Source of the DNA: Klenkia terrae
GTDB lineage: Bacteria; Actinomycetota; Actinomycetes; Mycobacteriales; Geodermatophilaceae
Length of the DNA stretch: 57,182 nt
NCBI RefSeq assembly: GCF_900491935.1
Contig: NZ_UEXK01000004.1
Coordinates: 3,363,599 to 3,420,780, forward strand
Reading direction: 5' to 3'
The notes under the pieces are model-generated. The model was given only the letters and a program-made list of their open reading frames with translations, did no database searches and was not told the origin of the DNA. Both the position numbers and the translations under genes were made by a program. Shown here in pieces: positions 18,374 through 25,982 of the stretch (the first letter of the stretch is position 1; each line of letters opens with the position of its first letter).

Positions 18374-19072
18374 GTGCCCGACGAGAGCACGGAAGACACG
18401 ACCGCGGCGGTGCCCGCGGTGCCGGTGGTGGCCGAGACCCCCGAGGCGCGGGCCGACGGCAGCCGCAGCGAGCAGACCGAGACCCGGACCCAGCGCGACG
18501 CCCGCTTCGAGCGCGACGCCCTGCCCTTCCTGGACCAGCTGTACCCGGCGGCCCTGCGGATGACCCGCAACCCGGCCGACGCCGAGGACCTGGTGCAGGA
18601 GACCTTCGTGAAGGCCTACTCCGCGTTCCACCAGTTCGCCGAGGGCACGAACCTCAAGGCCTGGCTGTACCGGATCCTGACCAACACCTACATCAACAAC
18701 TACCGCAAGAAGCAGCGGCAGCCGCAGCAGTACCCCACCGACCAGGTGCAGGACTGGCAGCTGTTCGCCGCCGAGGAGCACAGCTCCAGCGGTCTGCGGT
18801 CGGCGGAGATGGAGGCGCTGGACCACCTCCCCGACACCGACATCAAGGACGCCCTCCAGCAGCTGCCGGAGGACTTCCGGCTGGCCGTCTACCTGGCCGA
18901 CGTCGAGGGGTTCGCCTACAAGGAGATCGCCGAGATCATGGGCACGCCCATCGGCACGGTGATGTCCCGGCTGCACCGCGGACGGCGCGGCCTGCAGAAG
19001 CTGCTGGCCGGCTACGCCCGCGAGCGCGGGTTCGCCCGGGCGGGAGCGTTCGAGGAGGGATCGGCATCGTGA
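18374..19072 (+). CDS. sigR: ECF RNA polymerase sigma factor SigR (SigH/RpoE family)
   Basis: A 232-residue group IV sigma factor for the thiol-oxidative stress response. Region 2 is '[33 protein letters not shown]' (with the DAED motif) and '[22 protein letters not shown]'; region 4 is '[45 protein letters not shown]'. An acidic, low-complexity N-terminus precedes them. Start: GTG 18374 with GAGAGGA seven bases upstream; a longer frame from 18221 has no such site, although SigR-type genes can make a longer form from an upstream start. The stop overlaps rsrA by GTGA, giving coupled production of sigma and anti-sigma. Confidence 0.93.
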   Translation: MPDESTEDTTAAVPAVPVVAETPEARADGSRSEQTETRTQRDARFERDALPFLDQLYPAALRMTRNPADAEDLVQETFVKAYSAFHQFAEGTNLKAWLYRILTNTYINNYRKKQRQPQQYPTDQVQDWQLFAAEEHSSSGLRSAEMEALDHLPDTDIKDALQQLPEDFRLAVYLADVEGFAYKEIAEIMGTPIGTVMSRLHRGRRGLQKLLAGYARERGFARAGAFEEGSAS

Positions 19073-19377
19073 GCGACAGCGAGATCACCAGCTGCGACGA
19101 CGTGCTCACCCACGTCTTCGAGTTCCTGGACCACGAGACCGGCGACGCCCGGCGTGCGGTCATCGCCGAGCACCTCGAGGACTGCTCGCCGTGCCTGCGC
19201 GAGTTCGGCATCGAGCAGGAGTTCAAGGCCCTGGTGCGCAACCGCTGCGGCGGTGACCCCACGCCGATGGGGCTCAAGGACCGGATCAAGATGCAGCTGA
19301 CCCAGGTGTCGTTCGAGGAGAACGGCACCACGGTCACCGTCGAGCAGGTCACGGTCGACCGCACCACGGAGCGGTAG
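19069..19377 (+). CDS. rsrA: Zinc-binding anti-sigma factor RsrA/RshA
   Basis: A 102-residue redox-sensing anti-sigma factor that holds SigR inactive until its thiols are oxidised. The ZAS signature H-x3-C-x2-C is His35-Cys39-Cys42 ('EHLEDCSPC'); Cys9 ('[17 protein letters not shown]') is the likely disulfide partner and zinc ligand. A further Cys60 is present. The C-terminal tail beyond residue 80 is longer than in Streptomyces RsrA. The start GTG 19069 overlaps the sigR stop. A strong hairpin terminator follows 21 bases after the stop. Confidence 0.93.
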   Translation: MSDSEITSCDDVLTHVFEFLDHETGDARRAVIAEHLEDCSPCLREFGIEQEFKALVRNRCGGDPTPMGLKDRIKMQLTQVSFEENGTTVTVEQVTVDRTTER

Positions 19378-19398
19378 CACCAGCGCACCCCGCACGAC

Positions 19399-19433
19399 AG
19401 AGGGCCCGGACGACGTCGTCGTCCGGGCCCTCT
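19399..19433. terminator. Perfect 17-bp palindrome, bidirectional terminator
   Basis: Two 17-base arms (19399-19415 and 19417-19433) are exact reverse complements around a single T. The arm reads AGAGGGCCCGGACGACG. It lies between the convergent ends of rsrA and the bL37 gene, so it can end both transcripts. There is no T-run, as is common for actinobacterial terminators. Confidence 0.8.
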
Positions 19434-19445
19434 CTGCGACCGCAC

Positions 19446-19520
19446 CTAGGCGTTGGGCCGCTTGCCGTGGTTGGCGCCGCTCTTCTTGCGGGCGCGCCGC
19501 TTGCGTCCACGCTTGGACAT
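19446..19520 (-). CDS. Ribosomal protein bL37 (24 residues)
   Basis: A 24-codon frame on the minus strand, beginning MSKRGRKRRARKK and ending ANHGKRPNA, followed by TAG. This is the very basic actinobacterial large-subunit protein bL37 first seen in cryo-EM maps of mycobacterial ribosomes; the K-R-G-R-K start and HGKRPNA end match what I recall of that protein. The ATG at 19520 has an exceptionally strong ribosome binding site (GGAGAGGAGGG, about seven bases upstream). The gene is too short for most ORF callers. It converges on rsrA across a shared terminator. Confidence 0.85.
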   Translation of the reverse strand: MSKRGRKRRARKKSGANHGKRPNA

Positions 19521-19735
19521 CGCTGCCCTCCTCTCCTCACGGGGGTCCCGAGGTCCTCGGGCTCCGGCCGTCCAGGGTCTCACGAGCCCTGGTCGGGCTG
19601 CCGGCCCGCGCGCCGGACGGCGCACCGACGAGCAGTGGTCCAGGGTGTGCGGGACCCAGGTCGGGGCATGGACCGGGGGAGCACGGGGGATCCGTCCCCC
19701 GGCGGGCAGGTCGACGCAGGACGAGGGGGCGCGCT
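19521..19735. other. Intergenic control region of bL37 and the biotin-carboxylase-like gene
   Basis: A 215-base gap between two divergent starts. It contains a perfect palindrome CCCGAGG-T-CCTCGGG (19547-19561), 26 bases upstream of the bL37 start, and a hairpin GGGGGA-tccg-TCCCCC (19685-19700) 35 bases upstream of the plus-strand gene; the TCCG loop fits the stable UNCG tetraloop class. No convincing -10/-35 pair stands out on either strand. Confidence 0.5.
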
Positions 19736-20767
19736 GTGGCGGACACCGGCGGGACGGGCATCGGGAGCGTCCTGGTGGCGGGGCGGGGGCCGATGGCGTG
19801 CGCCGTCATCCGGGCCGCGGAGGCGCTCGGGGTCAAGACGGTGGCCGTGCACTCGGCCAGCGAGCGCGACGCCCGGCACGTGCGGCTGGCCGACGACGCC
19901 GTGTGGCTGGGGCCCGCGCCGGCGGCGGAGTCCTACCTGTCGGTCCCGCGGCTGGTGGAGGCCGCCCGCCGCAGCGGGGTGGACGCGGTGCTGCCCGTCC
20001 CGCCGGCGCTGGCCGGCAACGTCGAGCTGGCGTCGGCCGTGGTCGCCGCCGGGCTGACCTGGGTCGGCCCGTCCGCCGCCGTCCTCGAGCGGCTGGGCGG
20101 GGACGGCGCCGAGCCGGCCAGCGAGCAGGGCTTCCTGGCCGTCGTCACCGCCGAGGGCCTGCGGTACGTGACCCCCGTCCGCCGCGACCGGGACGCCGGC
20201 ACCGCCCGGGTGTCCTGGACGCCGGTGGGCTGGCCGGCCGCCGGTGCCCCCGACCTGCCGCGCGCGGCCCGGCGGCTGGCCGAGGTGGGCTGGCGGGGCC
20301 TGGTCACGGTGGGCATCGACCCCGACGGCGCGCTGGCCGAGGTGGCCGCGGGCTTCTCCCTGGACCTCGCGGTCCTGGAGCGGGCGCACGGCGTGGACGC
20401 CGTCGACCTCGCGCTGCGCTGCGCGACCGGTCGGCTGCGGCCCGGGGCCAGCACCCCGCCGCGGCCGGCCGTGGTCGCCCAGCTGCGGGCCACGCTGCCG
20501 CCCGGGGTGGCCGGGCGGGTGACCGGCCGGCTGCCCGACCTGCCCGGCCCGGTCGACGCCGAGGTGGTGGCGGTGGGCGGCTACGCCCCGGGGGACCGGG
20601 TGGACGGCTGGTACGACGCCCTGCTGGCCACGGTGAGCGCCGGCGGACCGGACACCCGGACCGCGGCGGGCCGGGTGGCCGACGTCCTCACCGGGCTGCC
20701 CGAGACCGGCGTGCCGCACGACGGGGCGGCGGTGTGCCAGGTCCTGCACCACCTGGCGGCGGACTGA
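19736..20767 (+). CDS. Catalytically degenerate biotin carboxylase-like protein
   Basis: A 343-residue protein that follows biotin carboxylase from end to end but in reduced form. Residues 10-115 match the N-terminal domain ('VLVAGRGPMACAVIRAAEALGVKTVAVHS', 'RDARHVRLADDAVWLGPAPAAESYLSVP', 'GLTWVGPS'). The ATP-grasp lid is missing: only about 60 residues bridge to 'VGWRGLVTVGIDPDGALAEVAAGFSLDLA', where the real enzyme has its catalytic E-M-N-x-R segment. The end ('VAVGGYAPGDRVDGWYDALLATVSAGGPD') matches the C-terminal domain. ATP and bicarbonate residues are absent, so carboxylation is very unlikely. It precedes the orphan biotinyl protein by 52 bases and probably binds or regulates it. GTG 19736 is the start. 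Confidence 0.8.
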   Translation: MADTGGTGIGSVLVAGRGPMACAVIRAAEALGVKTVAVHSASERDARHVRLADDAVWLGPAPAAESYLSVPRLVEAARRSGVDAVLPVPPALAGNVELASAVVAAGLTWVGPSAAVLERLGGDGAEPASEQGFLAVVTAEGLRYVTPVRRDRDAGTARVSWTPVGWPAAGAPDLPRAARRLAEVGWRGLVTVGIDPDGALAEVAAGFSLDLAVLERAHGVDAVDLALRCATGRLRPGASTPPRPAVVAQLRATLPPGVAGRVTGRLPDLPGPVDAEVVAVGGYAPGDRVDGWYDALLATVSAGGPDTRTAAGRVADVLTGLPETGVPHDGAAVCQVLHHLAAD

Positions 20768-20819
20768 CCGGGTGGTTGGATGGTGCCGACATCCGCACGC
20801 TGCACGAGGAGGTCCGCCG

Positions 20820-21041
20820 GTGGCGGTCGAGGAGATCCACGCCGAGATGGTCTCCAGCGTCTGGAAGGTGCTGGTCGCCCCCGGCGCCGAGGTCGCGGCC
20901 GGTGACACGCTGGTGATCCTGGAGTCCATGAAGATGGAGATCCCGGTGCTGACCGAGCGGGCGGGCACCGTCACCGAGCTGCACGTGGTGGAGGGCGAGG
21001 TCCTCCAGGAGGGCGACCTCATCGCCACCGTCACCGCCTGA
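20820..21041 (+). CDS. Stand-alone biotinyl (biotin/lipoyl attachment) protein, TB7.3 type
   Basis: A 73-residue barrel-sandwich hybrid domain with the biotinylation motif 'ESMKM' (Lys38) and the flanking 'GDTLVILESMKMEIPVLTERAGTVTELHVVEGEVLQEGDLIATV'-type pattern in consecutive parts. It corresponds to mycobacterial TB7.3 (Rv3221c), a free biotinylated protein whose partner enzyme is unknown. The GTG at 20820 has GAGGAGG eight bases upstream. It sits between the pseudo-biotin carboxylase and pdtaS on one strand, 52 and 14 bases apart, so the three are probably one operon. Confidence 0.93.
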   Translation: MAVEEIHAEMVSSVWKVLVAPGAEVAAGDTLVILESMKMEIPVLTERAGTVTELHVVEGEVLQEGDLIATVTA

Positions 21042-21055
21042 GCCCGGGGCCGCAG

Positions 21056-22546
21056 GTGACGCCGCCGCGCAGCAGCCTGTCCGACCGGCTCTCCCGCGCA
21101 CCGGCGGTCAGCCCCTCCCAGGCCGACCACGCACGCCGGCTGGTGGCCGACTGGCAGCTGCTCGCCGACCTGTCCTTCGCCGACCTCACCCTCTGGGTGC
21201 CGCTGGCCGGCGGCGCGTGGTGGTGCGTGGCCCAGGTCCGCCCGCTGACCGCGCCGACCACCCAGCCCGAGGACCTGGTCGGCATCGAGGTCCAGGGCGA
21301 GGCCGCGGCCTCCTTCGTCGAGGTGCACCAGGGCGGCCGGCCGGTGGTCGAGGAGCCCGACGGGTCGGGGTCCGCTCCCCGCCGCCGGGAGGTGCTGCCC
21401 GTGCGGCACGAGGGCGCGGTGGTCGCGGTGCTCGCCCGGGACACCCGGATCTCGGCCAGCCGGCCGCCGTCGGAGCTGGAGCTGACCTACCTGGACATCG
21501 CGGCCGAGCTCGGCCAGATGGTCTCCGCGGGCACCTTCCCGCCCCGCATGCTCGAGGACGCCGAGATGAGCCCCCGGGTGGGCGACGGCCTGGTCCGGCT
21601 GGACGGCGCGGGCCGGGCGGTCTACGCCAGCCCCAACGCGCTGTCGGCCTACCGGCGGATGGGCCTGACCGGGGACGTCGTCGGGGCCGACCTGGCCGAG
21701 CTGACCCGCCGGACGGCGACCGACCGGGTGGCGGGCGAGGTGGTCGCCGCGCACATCGCCGCCGCCGTGGCCGGCCGGTTCCCCGACCCGCTGGACGTCG
21801 AGGGCCAGGCCGCCACGATGCTGGTGCGCGCGCTGCCCCTGCAGGCCCCCGGCGGCGAGCACGGCGCGCTCGTGCTGGTCCGGGACGTCACCGACGTCCG
21901 GCGCCGCGACCGGGCGCTGATGACCAAGGACGCGACCATCCGGGAGATCCACCACCGGGTGAAGAACAACCTGCAGACCGTCGCGGCGCTGCTGCGCCTG
22001 CAGGCCCGCCGGGTGGCCGAGCCCGCGGCGCGCGACGCACTGCTGGAGGCGGTCCGCCGGGTGGCGTCGATCGCGGTGGTGCACGAGACCCTGGCCGGCA
22101 GCCGGGAGGACGTCGTCGACGTCGACGAGGTGCTCGACCAGGTGCTGCCCATGCTGGGCGACGTGGCGTCGGTGGGTCCCTCGGCGGTGATCCGGCGGAC
22201 CGGCCGGTTCGGCGAGCTGCCCGCGGTCAACGCCACCCCGCTGGTGCTGGCGGTGACCGAGCTGCTGCACAACGCGGTCGAGCACGCCTTCGTCGACGGC
22301 CCCGCCGGCAGCATCGAGCTGGTCGCCGAGCGCGACGGCCACGACCTGGTGGTCCGGATCGCCGACGACGGGCGCGGCCTGCCCCCGGGGTTCGACGCCA
22401 CGGCCAGCCGGGGGCTCGGCCTGCAGATCGTGTCGACGTTGGTCACCAGCGAGCTGCACGGACGGCTGGCGATCAGCGCGCCGCCGGAGGGCCCGGGCAC
22501 CCTCGTGGTCCTCGAGCTGCCCGGTGCCGGCCGCGCCCGCCGCTGA
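21056..22546 (+). CDS. pdtaS: Sensor histidine kinase PdtaS
   Basis: A 496-residue soluble histidine kinase: GAF domain (about 25-165), PAS domain (about 175-290), HisKA_2 dimerisation helix and an ATPase domain. The phospho-acceptor motif is 'REIHHRVKNNLQTVAALLRLQ' (His at about 299). The ATP site shows 'LLHNAVEHAF' (N box), 'IADDGRGLPPGF' (G1) and 'GLGLQIVSTLV' (G2). In mycobacteria PdtaS phosphorylates the ANTAR antiterminator PdtaR; that gene is not in this window. The gene is oriented towards whiB1, and a perfect hairpin separates them. GTG start 21056 lies 14 bases behind the biotinyl gene. Confidence 0.93.
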   Translation: MTPPRSSLSDRLSRAPAVSPSQADHARRLVADWQLLADLSFADLTLWVPLAGGAWWCVAQVRPLTAPTTQPEDLVGIEVQGEAAASFVEVHQGGRPVVEEPDGSGSAPRRREVLPVRHEGAVVAVLARDTRISASRPPSELELTYLDIAAELGQMVSAGTFPPRMLEDAEMSPRVGDGLVRLDGAGRAVYASPNALSAYRRMGLTGDVVGADLAELTRRTATDRVAGEVVAAHIAAAVAGRFPDPLDVEGQAATMLVRALPLQAPGGEHGALVLVRDVTDVRRRDRALMTKDATIREIHHRVKNNLQTVAALLRLQARRVAEPAARDALLEAVRRVASIAVVHETLAGSREDVVDVDEVLDQVLPMLGDVASVGPSAVIRRTGRFGELPAVNATPLVLAVTELLHNAVEHAFVDGPAGSIELVAERDGHDLVVRIADDGRGLPPGFDATASRGLGLQIVSTLVTSELHGRLAISAPPEGPGTLVVLELPGAGRARR

Positions 22547-22597
22547 CGCACCCGCTGCAGCCGCGCCTGCTGGAGACGTACCTGCCCCGGACGCACA

Positions 22598-22632
22598 CGG
22601 AGCCGGTCACCACGTCGTGGTGACCGGCTCCG
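22598..22632. terminator. Perfect 17-bp palindrome between pdtaS and whiB1
   Basis: Arms 22598-22614 and 22616-22632 are exact reverse complements around one T (arm CGGAGCCGGTCACCACG). It lies between two convergent genes and can serve both. Its 17-1-17 layout copies that of the rsrA/bL37 terminator. Confidence 0.8.
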
Positions 22633-22656
22633 GGGTCGGTGCGGGGGCGCGTCGGG

Positions 22657-22905
22657 TCAGGTGCGGACGCGGGCGCGCTGGGTTCGGCGCTTGAGGGCGC
22701 GGCGCTCGTCCTCGGAGAGCCCACCCCAGACGCCGGAGTCCTGGCCGGAGGTGAGTGCCCACTCGAGGCAGGACTGCACCACCGGACAGCGGTGGCACAC
22801 AGCCTTGGCCTGCTCGATCTGGGTGACCGCAGGGCCCGTCGTCCCGATCGGGAAGAAGAGCTCGGGGTCCTCGTCCCGGCAGAGGGCGCGGTGGCGCCAG
22901 TCCAT
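22657..22905 (-). CDS. whiB1: WhiB1 iron-sulfur transcription factor
   Basis: An 82-residue Wbl protein that ligates a [4Fe-4S] cluster through Cys9, Cys37, Cys40 and Cys46 ('ALCRDED', 'VCHRCPVVQSC'), followed by the turn 'GVWGG' (58-62) and a basic C-terminal 'RRALKRRTQRARVR' for DNA. WhiB1 is essential in mycobacteria, binds the principal sigma factor and reacts with nitric oxide. Start: ATG 22905 with GAGGAG nine bases upstream and the expected family length; a longer frame to 23007 is not supported. Position beside pdtaS matches the mycobacterial order. Confidence 0.95.
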   Translation of the reverse strand: MDWRHRALCRDEDPELFFPIGTTGPAVTQIEQAKAVCHRCPVVQSCLEWALTSGQDSGVWGGLSEDERRALKRRTQRARVRT

Positions 22906-22980
22906 GTCGGTGTGCTCCTCGGTGTCGTCTACGGTGTGCCCGGACCCCGGTGCCGGCGCGAGCCGGTCCTGGTCGGCCGA

Positions 22981-23075
22981 CGACGGCTGGATCGCCGTCG
23001 GCGGCACATCGCACGCTGGTGTTACCAGCGGGTTGCGTTCGTGGTCGATCGTTTCACGCGACGGGGAGCTGTCAA
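22981..23075 (-). promoter_or_regulatory. whiB1 promoter and leader with two dyads
   Basis: On the minus strand TTGACA (23070-23075) and AACGAT (23048-23053) are separated by 16 bases, a good -35 and a fair -10. Transcription would start near 23041 and leave a leader of about 135 bases. The leader holds a perfect dyad CGCTGGT-gtt-ACCAGCG (23014-23030) and a second, CGACGGC-tggatc-GCCGTCG (22981-23000). Either may be an operator or an RNA hairpin. The rest of the 298-base gap up to 23203 shows nothing I can name. Confidence 0.5.
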
Positions 23076-23203
23076 GCAGTTCAGCCGCTCGCCATCCCTC
23101 CGTATGAGCAACCTCACCACGCCACTACCAGGTCCGCCACCCCGGCGGGCCACCGGGTACCCCGCGCAGCTGTCAGCAGCCTGACCGCGGGCTGCCGTGC
23201 GGA

Positions 23204-24178
23204 TCAGACGACGACGTCCAGGGCGTCGGGGACGCCGCGCACCCGCAGGGCCGTCGCCGGGCCGAGGTGGTCACCGTCGAGCTGCCACTCCTGCGGGCGG
23301 CTGGACGTCACCTCCAGCTCGGCCAGGTCGTGCCGCCGGTGCACCCGCCGGCCCGCGGCGTGCGGGCGGTCGGACATCGCGGTGCGCAGCGTGCCCAGCA
23401 TCGACACCGCACCGACCCGGCCCATCGCGAACGCCGCCAGCCCGGTGTCGAAGCCGGCCTCGGGGCTCGGCGCGATGGGGCGGGCGCCGAGGTAGGTCCA
23501 CGGGTTGACGTTGGCGACCAGGCAGAGGAAGAGGTCGGCCACCGGCGGCTGGCCCGGGACCCGCAGCGTCATCGAGGGGCGGCGGCGGTCGGGCCCCAGC
23601 AGGAAGGCCCGGGTGCCGGCGCGCACGTACAGGCTGCCGGTGGAGCGCCGCCCGCGGGCCCGCTGCTCCTCGACCCGGCGGATCACGTCGGCGTCGAACC
23701 CGAGGCCGGCGGAGAAGACGAACCACCGCGGCGCGGTCCACCCCGGTCCCCACGCGATGTCGGTCTCGGTGGCGACCTGCGCGCTCGCCGTCCCCAGGGA
23801 GATCCGGCGGGTCCGACCGGCCCGCAGCGACTCCAGGATCTCCGCGGTGGCCTCCACCGGGTCCCGGGAACGGCCCAGCGCCCGGGCGACGACGTTGGTC
23901 GACCCGCCCGGGACGACAGCGAGGGTGGGCACGTGTGCGCCGGGGCCGTCGGCGAGCATGCCGTTGACCGTCTCGTTGACGGTCCCGTCGCCGCCGAGGG
24001 TGACCACGACGTCCACGCCGTCCGCGGTGGCCTGCGCCCCCAGCTCGTGGGCGTGGCCCCGGTGGGTGGTCTCGGCGACGTCGACCTTGAGGTCGCTGGA
24101 CAACGCCCGGACCAGCACGTCGCGGACCTTCGCGGTGGTGGTCGTCGCCGCCGGGTTGGTCACCAGGAGCGCGCGCAT
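23204..24178 (-). CDS. Diacylglycerol kinase-like lipid kinase
   Basis: A 324-residue protein of the DAGK/NAD-kinase-like fold. The nucleotide motif 'VVVTLGGDGTVNETVNG' (GGDGT at 62-66) and 'LAVVPGGSTNVVARALG' are intact, and the C-terminal half ('VFSAGLGFDADVIRRVE', 'QEWQLDGDHLG') matches bacterial lipid kinases such as DgkB/YegS, which act on diacylglycerol or related lipids at the membrane. The lipid substrate is unproven. It lies immediately behind whiB1, as does a comparable gene in mycobacteria. ATG start 24178. Confidence 0.88.
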   Translation of the reverse strand: MRALLVTNPAATTTTAKVRDVLVRALSSDLKVDVAETTHRGHAHELGAQATADGVDVVVTLGGDGTVNETVNGMLADGPGAHVPTLAVVPGGSTNVVARALGRSRDPVEATAEILESLRAGRTRRISLGTASAQVATETDIAWGPGWTAPRWFVFSAGLGFDADVIRRVEEQRARGRRSTGSLYVRAGTRAFLLGPDRRRPSMTLRVPGQPPVADLFLCLVANVNPWTYLGARPIAPSPEAGFDTGLAAFAMGRVGAVSMLGTLRTAMSDRPHAAGRRVHRRHDLAELEVTSSRPQEWQLDGDHLGPATALRVRGVPDALDVVV

Positions 24179-24227
24179 GACCCCGACAGTAGCCAGCGGG
24201 GCGGGGCGCCCCGCGTAGCCTCGGGCC

Positions 24228-24707
24228 GTGGCAGCAGGTGGGCAGGACCCCGGTGGCCGGCGGTGGACCGAGCGGCTGCTGGGCGGCACCGCCCGCGAGT
24301 CCGCCCCCCGGCCGGCCCGGGCGCCGGCGGACGCCGCACCCCGCGCGGTGCGCCTGGCGGCGCTGCTGGTGGGCCTGGAGGCCGCCGCGACGCTCGTGGT
24401 GGCCGGCGTCGTGCTCTGGCTGACGCTGACCGGCGACCCCGACAGCGTCGGCCGGGCGCTGGCCGAGGTGGTCTACGTGCTGCTGGGTGCCGGGGCGCTG
24501 GCCGCGTGCGCCGGCGGGCTGCGCCGGGTGGCCGGCTGGGCGCGCGGGCCGGTGGTCGTGCTGCAGGTGCTGCTGGGCGCGCTGGGCTACGTGACCGCGT
24601 TCGAGGCCGACCGCCCGCTGCTGGGCCTGCCGGTGCTGGCCTGCGTGGCCGGCGTGTGCTGGTTCCTGGCCACCCCCGAGGCCCGGCTGGCGTACTCCGA
24701 CCGCTGA
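24228..24707 (+). CDS. Small integral membrane protein
   Basis: A 159-residue protein with a basic, Pro/Ala-rich cytoplasmic N-terminus (1-45) and four predicted membrane helices: about 45-67, 80-97, 105-122 and 128-145. Nothing in it suggests an enzyme. A similar membrane gene lies next to the diacylglycerol-kinase-like gene in mycobacteria, so it is probably a conserved neighbour of unknown role. GTG start 24228, divergent from the lipid kinase with 49 bases between them. Confidence 0.75.
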   Translation: MAAGGQDPGGRRWTERLLGGTARESAPRPARAPADAAPRAVRLAALLVGLEAAATLVVAGVVLWLTLTGDPDSVGRALAEVVYVLLGAGALAACAGGLRRVAGWARGPVVVLQVLLGALGYVTAFEADRPLLGLPVLACVAGVCWFLATPEARLAYSDR

Positions 24708-24717
24708 GGGTCCTTCC

Positions 24718-25497
24718 TCAGACCAGGTCGATGACGTCGGCGATGGAGTCGACGACCCGGCTGGGCCGGAAGGGGAAGCGGGACACGTCCTCGGCCCGGG
24801 TGGAGCCGGTCAGCACCAGCACGGTCTCCAGGCCGGCCTCGATGCCCGCGACGATGTCGGTGTCCATCCGGTCGCCGATCATCGTGGTGGACTCCGAGTG
24901 CCCGTCGATCCGGTTGAGGGCCGAGCGGAACATCATCGGGTTGGGCTTGCCGACGAAGTAGGGCTCGGCACCGGTGGCCTTGGTGATCAGCGCGGCGACC
25001 GACCCGGTGGCCGGCAGCGAGCCCTCGGGCGAGGGGCCGGTGACGTCGGGGTTCGTGGCGATGAAGCGCGCCCCGGCCTCGACCAGCCGGATGGCCCGGG
25101 TGATCGCCTCGAAGCTGTAGGTGCGGGTCTCGCCGAGCACCACGTAGTCCGGCTCGGTGTCGGTGATGGTGTAGCCGGCCTCGTGCAGCGCGGTGGTCAG
25201 CCCGGCCTCGCCGACGACGTAGGCCGACCCGCCGGGCAGCTGGGCGGCCAGGAAGTCCGCGGTGGCCAGCGCCGAGGTCCAGATGGCTCCCTCGGGCACG
25301 TGCAGGCCCGAGCGCTGCAGCCGGGCGGCGAGGTCGCGCGGGGTGAAGATCGAGTTGTTGGTGAGCACCAGGAAGCGCCGCTCCCGGTCGACCAGCCGCT
25401 GCAGGAAGTCCGCCGCACCGGGCAGGGCCAGGCCCTCGTGCACCAGGACGCCGTCCATGTCGGTCAGCCAGCACTCGCTCGGCCTGCGCTCGCTCAC
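24718..25497 (-). CDS. HAD-IIA family phosphatase (NagD-like)
   Basis: A 259-residue haloacid dehalogenase-type phosphatase. The nucleophile motif '[12 protein letters not shown]' (Asp13, Asp15), motif II 'FLVLTNNS', the large C2 cap and motif IV '[19 protein letters not shown]' are all present. This class hydrolyses sugar phosphates, nucleotides or glycerol phosphate; the substrate cannot be told. The GTG start overlaps the GNAT stop (GTGA 25494-25497), placing it last in the psd-pssA-GNAT-HAD chain, where a phosphatase for phospholipid-type head groups is a possible role. Confidence 0.9.
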   Translation of the reverse strand: MSERRPSECWLTDMDGVLVHEGLALPGAADFLQRLVDRERRFLVLTNNSIFTPRDLAARLQRSGLHVPEGAIWTSALATADFLAAQLPGGSAYVVGEAGLTTALHEAGYTITDTEPDYVVLGETRTYSFEAITRAIRLVEAGARFIATNPDVTGPSPEGSLPATGSVAALITKATGAEPYFVGKPNPMMFRSALNRIDGHSESTTMIGDRMDTDIVAGIEAGLETVLVLTGSTRAEDVSRFPFRPSRVVDSIADVIDLV

Positions 25498-25982
25498 GTC
25501 GTCGTCCTCTCCCGGGCGAACTCGGTCAGTGCGGTGTCGGTCAGCCGGAAGACCGACCAGCCCTCCTGCGGGCGGGCGCCGGCGGCGCGGTAGAACTCCA
25601 CGGCGGGGGTGTTCCAGTCCAGCACCGACCACTCCAGCCGGGCGTAGCCGCGGTCCACGCACAGGGCGGCCAGCGTGCGCAGCAGCTCGCGGCCCAGGCC
25701 GGTGCCGCGCTGGGCGGGGGAGACGTAGAGGTCCTCCAGGTGCACCCCGTGCGTGCCGCGCCAGGTGGAGAAGCTCAGGAACCACAGCGCGAGCCCGACG
25801 ACGGCGCCCTCGTCGTCCACCGCGACGTGGCCGAACAGCGCCGGGGAGTCGCCGAACAGGGCGGTGTGCAGCTGGGCCGAGGTCATCCGCGCCTCGTCCA
25901 GGCTGCGCTCGTACTCGGCGAGCTCGCGGACCAGGGCGACGACGGCGTCGACGTCGCCCGGCCCGACCGGTCGCACCGTCAC
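25494..25982 (-). CDS. GNAT family N-acetyltransferase
   Basis: A 162-residue acetyl-CoA-dependent transferase. The signature '[28 protein letters not shown]' contains the Q/R-x-x-G-x-G acetyl-CoA loop, and '[23 protein letters not shown]' is typical of the diamine/polyamine N-acetyltransferase (SAT-like) branch. Acceptor specificity is inferred only from that resemblance. Coupled at both ends: its GTG overlaps the pssA stop (25979-25982) and its stop overlaps the HAD start. Confidence 0.88.
   Translation of the reverse strand: MTVRPVGPGDVDAVVALVRELAEYERSLDEARMTSAQLHTALFGDSPALFGHVAVDDEGAVVGLALWFLSFSTWRGTHGVHLEDLYVSPAQRGTGLGRELLRTLAALCVDRGYARLEWSVLDWNTPAVEFYRAAGARPQEGWSVFRLTDTALTEFARERTTT

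Noticed and set aside
19736-20767. Functional biotin carboxylase subunit of acetyl- or propionyl-CoA carboxylase
   Set aside because: The protein is about 100 residues shorter than the enzyme, lacks the ATP-grasp lid and does not have the Lys, Glu, Asn and Arg residues required for ATP and bicarbonate chemistry.
22906-23007. WhiB1 with a 34-residue N-terminal extension
   Set aside because: The extra residues have no counterpart in WhiB1, whereas ATG 22905 has a good ribosome binding site and the expected 82-residue length.
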